From Gammaproteobacteria bacterium (GTDB taxonomy: Bacteria > Pseudomonadota > Gammaproteobacteria > Eutrophobiales > Eutrophobiaceae), in the NCBI GenBank assembly GCA_021773235.1, contig JAJFKL010000048.1, positions 1-44,686 on the forward strand: a stretch of DNA of 44,686 bases. The letters are read 5' to 3'. The notes beneath the pieces are model-generated. The model worked only from the letters and a program-made list of their open reading frames with translations, did no database searches and was not told where the DNA came from. Positions 21,876 through 29,242 of the stretch are shown here, in pieces. The translations under genes and the position numbers were made by a program. The first letter of the stretch is position 1. Each line of letters begins with the position of its first letter.

Positions 21876-22436
21876 TTAAACAGAACGTTTTAATCGCTCG
21901 CTATCCCAAAATATTTCTTTACCACCTTTTTCTTGATTTAGTGCTCTCGCCAATACAAAAAACAAATCAGATAAGCGATTAATATAGCGCAAAGATTCTG
22001 GGTTTATATATTCATTTCTGCTCATAGCAACTAAATTACGCTCCACTCTTCGGCACACACTTCTTGCTAGATGACAAACTGAAGCAGATAGAGAACCGCC
22101 GGGCAAAATAAATTCTTTTAAGGCTGGTAAATCTTCATTATAAGTATCGATGAGTTCTTCTAGCCTATCCACACAAACAGGACCAATAGCCGCATTGCCG
22201 GGTATTGCCAGTTCACCACCAATATCAAACAATCGGTGCTGTATGTTGAGTAAATAGCCAGAGACATCATCTGGAATGCCGCTCGCGCCAAGCACGCCGC
22301 ATAAACTATTTAATTCATCGACATCACCCATGACATCAACACGAATATTTGATTTATCAATGCGATCACCATTACCCAAGGCTGTAGTGCCATCGTCGCC
22401 GGTTTTTGTATAGATTGAGCTTAATCTGTTACCCAT
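21876..22436 (-). CDS. pduO: PduO-type ATP:cob(I)alamin adenosyltransferase
   Basis: This enzyme transfers the adenosyl group of ATP to reduced cobalamin to form coenzyme B12. The 186-residue protein has the PduO-type ATP-binding N-terminus (IYTKTGDDGTTALGNGDRI), the MGDVDELNS segment, the RRVERNLV motif and the C-terminal YINRLSDLFFVLARALN. It is the last gene of the riboswitch-controlled B12 operon and starts two bases after the cobalamin-binding protein gene. No coenzyme-B12-dependent mutase or reductase is in this window; the nearby metH uses methylcobalamin. The product therefore presumably serves an enzyme elsewhere, or salvage of corrinoids. Confidence 0.95.
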   Translation of the reverse strand: MGNRLSSIYTKTGDDGTTALGNGDRIDKSNIRVDVMGDVDELNSLCGVLGASGIPDDVSGYLLNIQHRLFDIGGELAIPGNAAIGPVCVDRLEELIDTYNEDLPALKEFILPGGSLSASVCHLARSVCRRVERNLVAMSRNEYINPESLRYINRLSDLFFVLARALNQEKGGKEIFWDSERLKRSV

Positions 22437-22438
22437 AA

Positions 22439-23365
22439 TTAATTTTCCATATAATTTAATGCCGGCAATAAACCTTCTGGCAAATCATGCACATTAGGAT
22501 GTAATGCATGAGCCATAATCTCCAAGCCATCAACCAGTCGCGGTCCAGGTCGACTAAAATAAGCATTGCCATCAGTTACGAAGACTTGGTTTTGATTTGA
22601 AGCTTTTAGATTAGACCATTCATTTTTTTTAGCAAGAATTGGCATATCTAAGAGCGTCCGTTCTAAATTGTAACCACAACATGCAATAAATAAAGTATCG
22701 GGATTAATTTTAACAACACTATCCCAAGAGAGAGTTGTTGAGGGTTTGTGTTTATTGCTTAACACGCTAATGCCTCCAGCGTACTCGATTAGTTCCGGCG
22801 TCCAATGCCCTGCATTAAACAGGGGATCTAACCACTCAAGAAAAACAAGTTCTGGTCTTGCACTTAATGCAATGTTCTTTTCAGTAATTTCAATAACAGA
22901 TTCAACACGCTTCTTGAGGTCGTCTACTGCTACTCTGGCTTGTTGCTTAAAGTTTGTTTCTTCTCCTACTAACAACAATGTATTGAACACATCTTCTAAC
23001 GTCATCGGTTCAAGATTAATTATTTGCGCATCACCAGGAAGTTCACAAACAGCATCTAGAACTTCATCTTCTGCCACAGCACATACTTCACATAGGGATT
23101 GCGTGATAATAAAGTCTGGCTTTAATTCTTTAAGCACTTTCATGTCTAGATGATAGATGGCCTTTTCTGTGCTTAATTGTTTTCGTACCGCGACATCAAT
23201 TTCCAAACTAGAGGCATCTTTCGGTATTAAACTCTCAGTGACATTAGGTAATTCTTTAACAAAAGAAGGATAGTCGCATTCATGACTCACACCAACGATG
23301 TACTCTCCCAAACCTACCTGGCAGATTATTTCTGTTGCGCTTGGTAATAAAGATACAATTCTCAT
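22439..23365 (-). CDS. Cobalamin-binding protein, BtuF-like, without signal peptide
   Basis: A COG0614-family corrinoid-binding protein of 308 residues. The family sequence RIVSLLPSATEI begins right at the N-terminus, followed by VGVSHECDYP, KPDFIITQSLCEVCAV and FLEWLDPLFNAGHW. In classical BtuF a signal peptide precedes this domain. Here none is visible, so the protein is either cytoplasmic or exported by another route. The gene lies in the B12 operon eight bases after the DUF71 gene and two bases before the adenosyltransferase gene. No BtuC or BtuD partner is encoded nearby. Binding of cobalamin or a precursor is likely; delivery to an ABC transporter is doubtful. Confidence 0.88.
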   Translation of the reverse strand: MRIVSLLPSATEIICQVGLGEYIVGVSHECDYPSFVKELPNVTESLIPKDASSLEIDVAVRKQLSTEKAIYHLDMKVLKELKPDFIITQSLCEVCAVAEDEVLDAVCELPGDAQIINLEPMTLEDVFNTLLLVGEETNFKQQARVAVDDLKKRVESVIEITEKNIALSARPELVFLEWLDPLFNAGHWTPELIEYAGGISVLSNKHKPSTTLSWDSVVKINPDTLFIACCGYNLERTLLDMPILAKKNEWSNLKASNQNQVFVTDGNAYFSRPGPRLVDGLEIMAHALHPNVHDLPEGLLPALNYMEN

Positions 23366-23373
23366 AAGAATAT

Positions 23374-24042
23374 TTAATTCGCTAACATCAGATCAGTGAA
23401 GATGAACCCATCTCGGTCAACTGTATCACCAACTGTAACGGGCACATCTGATGCAAACATTGGCCCGGAATAAACAAAGGTATGAAATTCACCGTTTTCA
23501 CCGCAGGGATCAACTTTATTATCTAGTAGGGATAAAAAGTTATTATCGAATTTTTTCCCTGCAAAAGTTATTGGAAGTTGTTTTGGATCTACGCATGTTA
23601 AGTAAGCCGATAAGCCGTTTGATAACATATCATTTGCAAGCTTGGTGGTATTCAACCCCCAAATTGGGAATAAAGGTGTTAAATTTGAATCTTTCATTAA
23701 ATCAATTCGATATTGGCGAACGTCTTCAAGAAATAAATCCCCATAAGCGACATGTGTTACATCATGCTCAATCCTCAGTTCATCAAAAGCAGTTCTTATA
23801 GCGTCTTCATAATCAGCATTTGAACATGGCCAAGGAAGTGGCACTTTAAAAAGTGGTAAACCGGCTGCTTCAGCTTGAGCGTCTAATAATTCTTCTCGGA
23901 CAGCATGCATAGCAACGCGGTTAAATTCAGAATTAATCGTCGTTAATAGACCAACAATCTCAAGATCTTCAGATTGCTGTAATTGATATAGAGTCCAGGC
24001 AGAATCTTTGCCTGAACTCCAGGAAAGCACAACACGCTTCAT
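23374..24042 (-). CDS. DUF71/COG2102 ATP-pyrophosphatase-like protein of the B12 group
   Basis: The 222-residue protein starts with the PP-loop motif LSWSSGKDSAW of the adenine nucleotide alpha-hydrolase fold. It has the COG2102 segments VAMHAVREELLDAQAEA, YGDLFLEDVRQYR and the C-terminal GENGEFHTFVYSGPMF, shared with diphthine-ammonia ligase Dph6. Bacteria lack diphthamide, and comparative genomics has proposed that one bacterial DUF71 subfamily works in B12 salvage. Its position within a cobalamin-riboswitch operon fits that proposal well. The exact reaction, presumably an ATP-dependent amidation or related step on a corrinoid, is unknown. Its ATG overlaps the stop of the upstream membrane-protein gene (ATGA). 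Confidence 0.88.
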   Translation of the reverse strand: MKRVVLSWSSGKDSAWTLYQLQQSEDLEIVGLLTTINSEFNRVAMHAVREELLDAQAEAAGLPLFKVPLPWPCSNADYEDAIRTAFDELRIEHDVTHVAYGDLFLEDVRQYRIDLMKDSNLTPLFPIWGLNTTKLANDMLSNGLSAYLTCVDPKQLPITFAGKKFDNNFLSLLDNKVDPCGENGEFHTFVYSGPMFASDVPVTVGDTVDRDGFIFTDLMLAN

Positions 24043-24575
24043 GCGATAGTTGGGTCAGCCTCTTTATTAACCCACTGTTTTACAGCTTCATACGTTCCGA
24101 ATAAAATAGCAGAATAGATTAAGTCACCTAACAATGAATGGCCATAAAAAGGGATTGCCCTTATAAAGCATAAAGTTAATCCTTCCATCGTTAAAGGATA
24201 ATACAAACCCGTAGCCCACAAGGTGAAATTGGATAACACAAACAAGATAGATGCAGAACCTACAGCTGCCCCACCTATTCTTAGAACGCTTCGCTTTTTA
24301 GATAAGACATAACGGCCTAATACAGCACTTAATGCAAAACTTGCATAAACAGAAAGCATGATAATCGGGTTATAAAAACCAATGAATATGTCACTGATGA
24401 GTAAAACAACAATGGGGATTAGCCATGCGCGACGATTCATCACATAGGCACCAGCAAAAAGTCCAAGAGCACCAACAGGGGTAAAGCCCATAGGATGTGG
24501 CAATAAACGCGTCACCACGACCATGATAATCAATAAATAAAAGAGCCCGTGTTTTTCAGTTAAAAATTTATTCAT
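24039..24575 (-). CDS. DUF6580 membrane protein, candidate corrinoid permease
   Basis: A 178-residue inner membrane protein with about five or six hydrophobic helices. It has the DUF6580-like motifs HPMGFTPVGALGLFAGAYV, LLISDIFIGFYNP and CFIRAIPFYGHSLLGDLIY. The overall pattern resembles substrate-binding S components of ECF transporters. No ECF ATPase or T component lies nearby. It sits directly behind btuB in the cobalamin-riboswitch operon, exactly where an inner-membrane B12 transporter is needed. The known solitary cobalamin transporter BtuM sets a precedent for S components that act alone. The function as corrinoid permease is inference from context; the family call is fairly sure. Confidence 0.82.
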   Translation of the reverse strand: MNKFLTEKHGLFYLLIIMVVVTRLLPHPMGFTPVGALGLFAGAYVMNRRAWLIPIVVLLISDIFIGFYNPIIMLSVYASFALSAVLGRYVLSKKRSVLRIGGAAVGSASILFVLSNFTLWATGLYYPLTMEGLTLCFIRAIPFYGHSLLGDLIYSAILFGTYEAVKQWVNKEADPTIA

Positions 24576-24618
24576 AGATATACTCCAATTTTAAGGCCAC
24601 ATTCAATGTCCGTTATTA

Positions 24619-26535
24619 TTACGGATTCAGGGTTAAATTGATACCCACGTAAGCAGCAATACCACTAGAGAAAAAACCGATAGGTGATTGATAAACCTGA
24701 TTGGTCAGGTTATCTATCTTGGCATATAGGTTCACGTGTTTTGTAGCTTCGAAGGATCCAGCCAGATTAATCAGTGTGTATTGTTTTATTAGCTTACTGC
24801 CTGTGTCGCTATCATCACCATTATGAAACACATCAATATTAAAATTTCCCCGGTCATTATAAAATCGTTGGTTTAAATTAAAACTGGTAATGTGTGGTGG
24901 ACGTCTTACCTCACGAGTAAATGTGCCAGTACCTTTCTGATCCTGAACAGAATCCGTATAGGTATGTGAAGCGCTTAGATCCGTCTTGTCTGTTAGGCTC
25001 GCAGTCAAAGAGAGTTCATAGCCTCTGCGTTTACTGATACCTGCTAAATTAACAGTTTCAGCTGTAGTAAACGTAGGAGCGATAAAGTTTGTTGATATTT
25101 CATCTTCCAGCCTCTCCTGAAAATAAGTGGCATCAAAGATAACCCGATCGTTAAACAAAGATTGTTCGATACCGGCATCCCAACTTCTTGATGTTTCCGG
25201 AATCAGGTTTGGACTACCTAAAAAAGTCGTGCCAAAGACACTGCTTGTATCACCAATAGTCGGGTTTTTAAAGCCGGTGCCGTAACTGCCATGAAGACGT
25301 GAATTAGTTTCAGGAATGACAAACGCGGCAGTTGTTCTATAAGTAGTGAATTCGTCATGCAAACTTTGATCGTCATGACGGCCACTGGCAGAAAGGTGTA
25401 ATCGATTAAGGAATGAAATTCGGTATTCTGAAATCAAACTGTGAACAGTGTTATTTTGCTCCACACCTGCTGTCGTTCCAAATGTTCCAAAATTAATTGA
25501 ACTGGTGTCGGTTGATTCGAATTCATAAGCCAGTGTGAAGGCATGATTGGCATCTAGAAACTGAGGAGTCTTAAAGAACGCCGAGCTTTGCAATGCTAGG
25601 TTATATTCTTTTGATGATTGAGCGCCTGACTGTGTATTGTTGGCAAAATTTTCATGATCAATCAGTTTGAATGTTGTTTTCAGACTGTTTTGCCAATGAT
25701 AATCAAACGAATTATGCGTGGCTTTTAATGAACCATAAGTAAAATCATTTAAAGACTCACAAACATCTGTGCTGGTATTAATAAGCGTACAATTATCGAA
25801 CTCAATCTCTGAGTTGGTATGATTGAACGATGAACTAATCTCAAATTTATCACTCGGTCTAAAACTGCCGCTAAACCCCAAACGGTTATTATCATAACCA
25901 TCCTTGTCGCTGGACAATTCAATGTCCGTACCTCTGGTATTGAATTTACTTGCACTTATTTTATAGTCATAAAGATTCGTGCCAGCGGAAATGCTACCAC
26001 CAACTCTTTTACTATTAAACGAACCAGCTTCTAAGTTTGCCGAAATTGCTGTTTTACCAGATCCTTTTTTAGTAATGATATTGATCACACCAGAGAGCGC
26101 TTCACTACCCCATACGGCACTTTGTGCCCCACGTATGACTTCGATACGTTCAATATCTGTTGTCATAAGATCTGCAAAATTATAAATACTTCCTTGTGAT
26201 TCATCATTTACAACAACACCATCAATGATGACCAATGTATGGTTGCTTTCTCCACCGCGCATTCGCACAACTGTTTGCGTTCCAATCGGTCCACTTCTAT
26301 CAACCTCAATTCCAGGTACTGTGCGTAATAAATCCGAGACAGTTAGAGCCTGTCTGTTTTCAATGTCTTCAGCCGTAATGATTGTATATGCACTACCAAT
26401 TGCATTGAGTTGTGTAGGCGTCCTGAATGCCGTTACAACTAGCTCGTCGTAACTTTTAATATCTTCTGCTGATATCTGAAGTGAAAGTGAAAAAAGTATG
26501 GAAAAACAACTTAATAAAATACTAAAACGTAACAT
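24619..26535 (-). CDS. btuB: TonB-dependent outer-membrane cobalamin receptor (BtuB)
   Basis: An outer-membrane receptor that takes up corrinoids with energy from TonB. From the ATG at 26535 it has 638 residues: a signal peptide (LRFSILLSCFSILFSLSLQISA), a TonB box (YDELVVTAFRTP), a plug domain (DLLRTVPGIEVDRSGPIGTQ, RMRGGESNHTLVIIDG, IERIEVIRGAQSAVWGSEAL) and the beta barrel. The start is supported by GGGGAG nine bases upstream; the more distal in-frame start runs into the riboswitch leader. The cobalamin riboswitch in front and B12 genes behind identify the ligand. The last residues are NLTLNP, without the usual C-terminal aromatic residue of outer-membrane barrels. Confidence 0.93.
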   Translation of the reverse strand: MLRFSILLSCFSILFSLSLQISAEDIKSYDELVVTAFRTPTQLNAIGSAYTIITAEDIENRQALTVSDLLRTVPGIEVDRSGPIGTQTVVRMRGGESNHTLVIIDGVVVNDESQGSIYNFADLMTTDIERIEVIRGAQSAVWGSEALSGVINIITKKGSGKTAISANLEAGSFNSKRVGGSISAGTNLYDYKISASKFNTRGTDIELSSDKDGYDNNRLGFSGSFRPSDKFEISSSFNHTNSEIEFDNCTLINTSTDVCESLNDFTYGSLKATHNSFDYHWQNSLKTTFKLIDHENFANNTQSGAQSSKEYNLALQSSAFFKTPQFLDANHAFTLAYEFESTDTSSINFGTFGTTAGVEQNNTVHSLISEYRISFLNRLHLSASGRHDDQSLHDEFTTYRTTAAFVIPETNSRLHGSYGTGFKNPTIGDTSSVFGTTFLGSPNLIPETSRSWDAGIEQSLFNDRVIFDATYFQERLEDEISTNFIAPTFTTAETVNLAGISKRRGYELSLTASLTDKTDLSASHTYTDSVQDQKGTGTFTREVRRPPHITSFNLNQRFYNDRGNFNIDVFHNGDDSDTGSKLIKQYTLINLAGSFEATKHVNLYAKIDNLTNQVYQSPIGFFSSGIAAYVGINLTLNP

Positions 26536-26679
26536 TAGATAAAACTCCCCATGGTGCCCGCCGCACCGACTGATTTTAATAAACTGGGGTAACAAAAAAA
26601 GGAGCAATAGAGATGGAGAAAGAATTTTCTACATCCTTAAATTTCCCTTCACAGCCGCCCGCAGCGTGGTTTAATAAAT

Positions 26680-26882
26680 ATCAGGCCGGTCTCCGGGCTC
26701 ACGAGTAATGCATTACATCTATTTATTCGCCTTCCCATATCGTTTTATTGTTCTACGACACAGTGGCTCAATGAATAAACTTTGACTCGTTTACCGTTGC
26801 GGGGGCAGCGTCGGAATTGCAAAATACGCACCGACTTCCCGTTTAACACAACTGTTTTGACACAGTTGGCACCTAATACTTT
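26680..26882 (-). promoter_or_regulatory. Cobalamin (B12) riboswitch upstream of btuB
   Basis: Read on the minus strand the leader contains the hallmark elements in order. These are TTAGGTGCC, AAACGGGAA, the core CGCTGCCCCCGCAAC, GCCACTG, GGGAAGGCG, and the B12 box AGCCCGGAGACCGGCC (26684-26699). These are the conserved elements of the adenosylcobalamin riboswitch class, which lowers expression when B12 is plentiful. A short hairpin (GGTGC-GGCGG-GCACC) directly in front of the btuB GGGGAG ribosome-binding site suggests control of translation initiation, but the pairing alternatives were not computed. Confidence 0.96.
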
Positions 26883-26891
26883 CAATCGCGC

Positions 26892-26919
26892 AGGATACTG
26901 ACTATCCTGTGTTAGTCAA
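26892..26919 (-). promoter_or_regulatory. Candidate sigma-70 promoter of the B12 operon
   Basis: On the minus strand TTGACT (26914-26919) and TATCCT (26892-26897) are 16 bases apart. Transcription would start near 26885, just before the first conserved riboswitch element. The arms AGGATA and TATCCT around CTGAC (26892-26908) also form an inverted repeat over the minus 10 region. Confidence 0.5.
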
Positions 26920-27046
26920 ATGAATCTTTTTCAATGTTTCACAAAACATGGCACAAAAATAAATTAAAATAAAAGTCTGCCACTATGTGTTTATAAATAA
27001 TGACTTAAAGAAACGCATATGAATTCTGACGGGGAGTTATCACTAC

Positions 27047-28735
27047 ATGCTTGATATATTGTCTAAACAACACATCGAAGCCAAAGAAGGCTTTAACCGC
27101 TGGTTAATCGCCCCTGCTGCGCTAGGTATCCACCTTTGTATCGGCTCCGTATATGCATGGAGTCTCTTTAACCCTTCTCTTATTAAACGTCTCGGTGTTG
27201 TTACTAGTTCTGCAGATGATTGGACACTTAAAAGTGTCGTTTGGGTATTTACTGTCGCTATTGTCTTTCTTGGTTTATCAGCCGCAGTTGCAGGTAAATG
27301 GCTAGAGAAAGTTGGTCCACGCATGGTCGGTACAGTTGCCGCCTGTTGTTGGGGTGGCGGATTTATGATCGGAGGCCTCGGTATATTGACGGGACATCTC
27401 TGGTTACTTTATCTCGGTTATGGTGTTATTGGTGGCTGTGGATTAGGGCTCGGTTATGTCTCGCCGGTCAGTACATTAATTCGCTGGTTTCCGGATAGAC
27501 GCGGTATGGCAACGGGTATTGCTATCATGGGTTTCGGCGGTGGCGCGATGATCGCTAAATTCATGATCGAACCGTTTATTAAGATATTTTATAAAGCACC
27601 TGACTATCTAGGGACAGTTGAAAGCGTCACCTTAACAACGGATGAATCAGGACGTCGTTTGGCTGAAATCGCCGGCAACCTACAAGAAGTCGTCATTGTT
27701 GGCGCAAATGATATTGCCAACATGCTGGTGCCCGGAGATGCCGGTGTCTATGTTGTTGGCACTGGCACAGTGGGCGTTGCAGAAGCCTTTTTTACCTTAG
27801 GCGCTATCTATTTCGTCATTATGATGTGCGCGGCATTTGGCTACCGTGTGCCCCGTGAAGGCTGGAAACCCGTTGGATGGGAGCCACCTCCAGAAGATGA
27901 ACAACATGCAATGGTTTCACAACATAGTGTTCATATCGATGAAGCGCTTAAGACGCCCCAGTTTTACCAACTTTGGGTCGTGCTCTGTTTCAACGTAACA
28001 GCAGGTATTGGTGTGTTAGCTGTTGCCAAGACCATGATTAATGAAATCTTTGGAAGTAGCCTTCCCGATATTGTCGATTTTGGCTTCGCATCAACCTACG
28101 TCCTTATGATCAGTGTCTTTAATATGTGTGGACGAATCGTATGGGCGAGTGCCTCTGATTATTTAGGCAGACGTAATACCTATTGGATCTTTTTCACACT
28201 CGGCATTATTTTATATTGCTCTATTCCTTACACCGCGCAACAAGCCAGTATTGACCCTTCAATTGTCTGGCTGGTTTATTTCTACGCTGCAACAATGATT
28301 ATTTTCACTATGTATGGTGGGGGTTTTGCCACAATTCCAGCGTATCTCGCTGATATTTTTGGTACCAAATTTGTTGGTGGAATTCATGGGCGCTTATTAA
28401 CCGCATGGGCCAGTGCAGGCGTTTTTGGTCCTTTGGCAATCACGTCTTTACGAGAAATATCAGTAAAGAATGCGATTAATGATCTGGTAGATAAGATTGA
28501 CCCTGCGGCTTTTCAATCCAAGTTTGGTGCAGGAATTGAACAATTAGAACAATTGGTGGCAGCAAAAACGGTGACCATCAGTAAATTGATGGAAATTGCA
28601 CCAGCAGGCACGGTTGACCCAACCTCTAGCCTCTACAATACAACCATGTATTTAATGGCAGCAATCTTATTTGTCGCATTGATAGCAAATGCGACCATGC
28701 GGCCGGTCAATCCAAAACATCACATGAAAGATTAA
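27047..28735 (+). CDS. OFA-family major facilitator transporter
   Basis: A 562-residue inner membrane transporter of the oxalate/formate antiporter (OFA) branch of the major facilitator superfamily. The family N-terminus is clear (NRWLIAPAALGIHLCIGSVYAWSLFNPSL). It also has the RWFPDRRGMATGIAIMGFGGGAMI segment and the C-terminal-half GRIVWASASDYLGRR motif. Two insertions make it long: about 65 residues after the fifth helix (residues about 180-245) and about 70 near the C-terminus (470-540). Both fall in loops. A GGGGAG lies ten bases before the ATG. The substrate cannot be read from sequence; OFA members carry small carboxylates. It is divergent from the B12 operon and forms a pair with the next small gene. 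Confidence 0.9.
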   Translation: MLDILSKQHIEAKEGFNRWLIAPAALGIHLCIGSVYAWSLFNPSLIKRLGVVTSSADDWTLKSVVWVFTVAIVFLGLSAAVAGKWLEKVGPRMVGTVAACCWGGGFMIGGLGILTGHLWLLYLGYGVIGGCGLGLGYVSPVSTLIRWFPDRRGMATGIAIMGFGGGAMIAKFMIEPFIKIFYKAPDYLGTVESVTLTTDESGRRLAEIAGNLQEVVIVGANDIANMLVPGDAGVYVVGTGTVGVAEAFFTLGAIYFVIMMCAAFGYRVPREGWKPVGWEPPPEDEQHAMVSQHSVHIDEALKTPQFYQLWVVLCFNVTAGIGVLAVAKTMINEIFGSSLPDIVDFGFASTYVLMISVFNMCGRIVWASASDYLGRRNTYWIFFTLGIILYCSIPYTAQQASIDPSIVWLVYFYAATMIIFTMYGGGFATIPAYLADIFGTKFVGGIHGRLLTAWASAGVFGPLAITSLREISVKNAINDLVDKIDPAAFQSKFGAGIEQLEQLVAAKTVTISKLMEIAPAGTVDPTSSLYNTTMYLMAAILFVALIANATMRPVNPKHHMKD

Positions 28736-28749
28736 TTAGGAGAGATAAA

Positions 28750-29013
28750 GTGTCATTTTCATTCAGTAACGCAACAGAAGTATTTATCTTTATCATCCTA
28801 TGCTCTGTTTACGTGTGTAGTATCCTTTGGATTTATGGTGATTCCGCCACGCGAGATATGGGGATAAAAGGGGCAATATTGCCGCTAATATTCGTTATCG
28901 CAGCCGCATTAGCACTCACAAAAGGAATGACTTGGGCTTTATTAGCCTGGCCTATCGGCTATGTCGCTTGGTTCGTATTGCGCCCCAAAACGGCACATAC
29001 CATTACAGAATAA
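28750..29013 (+). CDS. Small two-helix membrane protein paired with the OFA transporter
   Basis: This 87-residue protein starts at a GTG with a strong AGGAGAG Shine-Dalgarno sequence, 14 bases after the transporter stop. It has three hydrophobic stretches: VFIFIILCSVYVCSILWIYG, ILPLIFVIAAALALT and MTWALLAWPIGYVAWFVL. The last two may form one hairpin. The ending is short and polar. I do not recognise a family. The tight spacing suggests it is an accessory subunit or stabiliser of the transporter. It could instead be an unrelated small membrane protein. Confidence 0.8.
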   Translation: MSFSFSNATEVFIFIILCSVYVCSILWIYGDSATRDMGIKGAILPLIFVIAAALALTKGMTWALLAWPIGYVAWFVLRPKTAHTITE

Positions 29014-29031
29014 ATATTTAGAATTCATGGC

Positions 29032-29050
29032 CGCTATTCTTGGAATAGCG
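29032..29050. other. Perfect hairpin after the small membrane gene
   Basis: CGCTATTC and GAATAGCG form an eight-base-pair stem with a TTG loop, 18 bases after the stop codon. There is no T-run on either side, so it is at best a weak or factor-assisted terminator. It also overlaps the putative metH minus 35 box. Confidence 0.45.
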
Positions 29051-29068
29051 AGTACCTTAGTCTATAAT
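29040..29068 (+). promoter_or_regulatory. Candidate sigma-70 promoter of metH
   Basis: TTGGAA (29040-29045) and a perfect TATAAT (29063-29068) are separated by 17 bases. Transcription would begin near 29075, about 12 bases before the SAH riboswitch, which is the expected geometry. This is the best promoter seen in the window. Confidence 0.7.
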
Positions 29069-29086
29069 TCGCAGCCTCAAAATACG

Positions 29087-29158
29087 TTCTGAGGAGCGCT
29101 GCGACGACAGATAGTACTGTTGCCAGGCTCAGGGCGTACTCAGAATAAACCGCGCTCG
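29087..29158 (+). promoter_or_regulatory. S-adenosylhomocysteine (SAH) riboswitch upstream of metH
   Basis: The segment has the conserved features of the SAH (ahcY) riboswitch. GAGGAGCGCTGCGAC is followed by GCCAGGCTCAG and a 3' ACCGCGCTC. CTGAG (29089-29093) pairs with CTCAG (29128-29132) as P1. GAGCGC (29094-29099) can form the 3' pseudoknot with GCGCTC (29152-29157). The known class turns expression on when SAH accumulates and occurs before ahcY, metF and metH. That suits MetH, which remakes methionine from the homocysteine released from SAH. CTCGCTTA (29155-29162), overlapping the pseudoknot strand, can instead pair with TAAGCGAG at 29175-29182. Confidence 0.9.
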
Positions 29159-29182
29159 CTTAATATATTAAAACTAAGCGAG

Positions 29183-29224
29183 ATGACGGCACTTCAAGAA
29201 ATCGTTAATCGCTATAACTATTGA
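29183..29224 (+). CDS. Possible 13-codon upstream ORF in the metH leader
   Basis: An ATG at 29183 opens a 13-residue frame (MTALQEIVNRYNY) ended by TGA, in the same reading frame as metH exactly 60 bases upstream of its start. Its start context TAAGCGAGATGACGG is nearly identical to that of metH (TAAGCGAAATGACGG). It may be a leader peptide or the relic of a former start. There is no proof of translation. Confidence 0.3.
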   Translation: MTALQEIVNRYNY

Positions 29225-29242
29225 GTAGAATTAATAAGCGAA

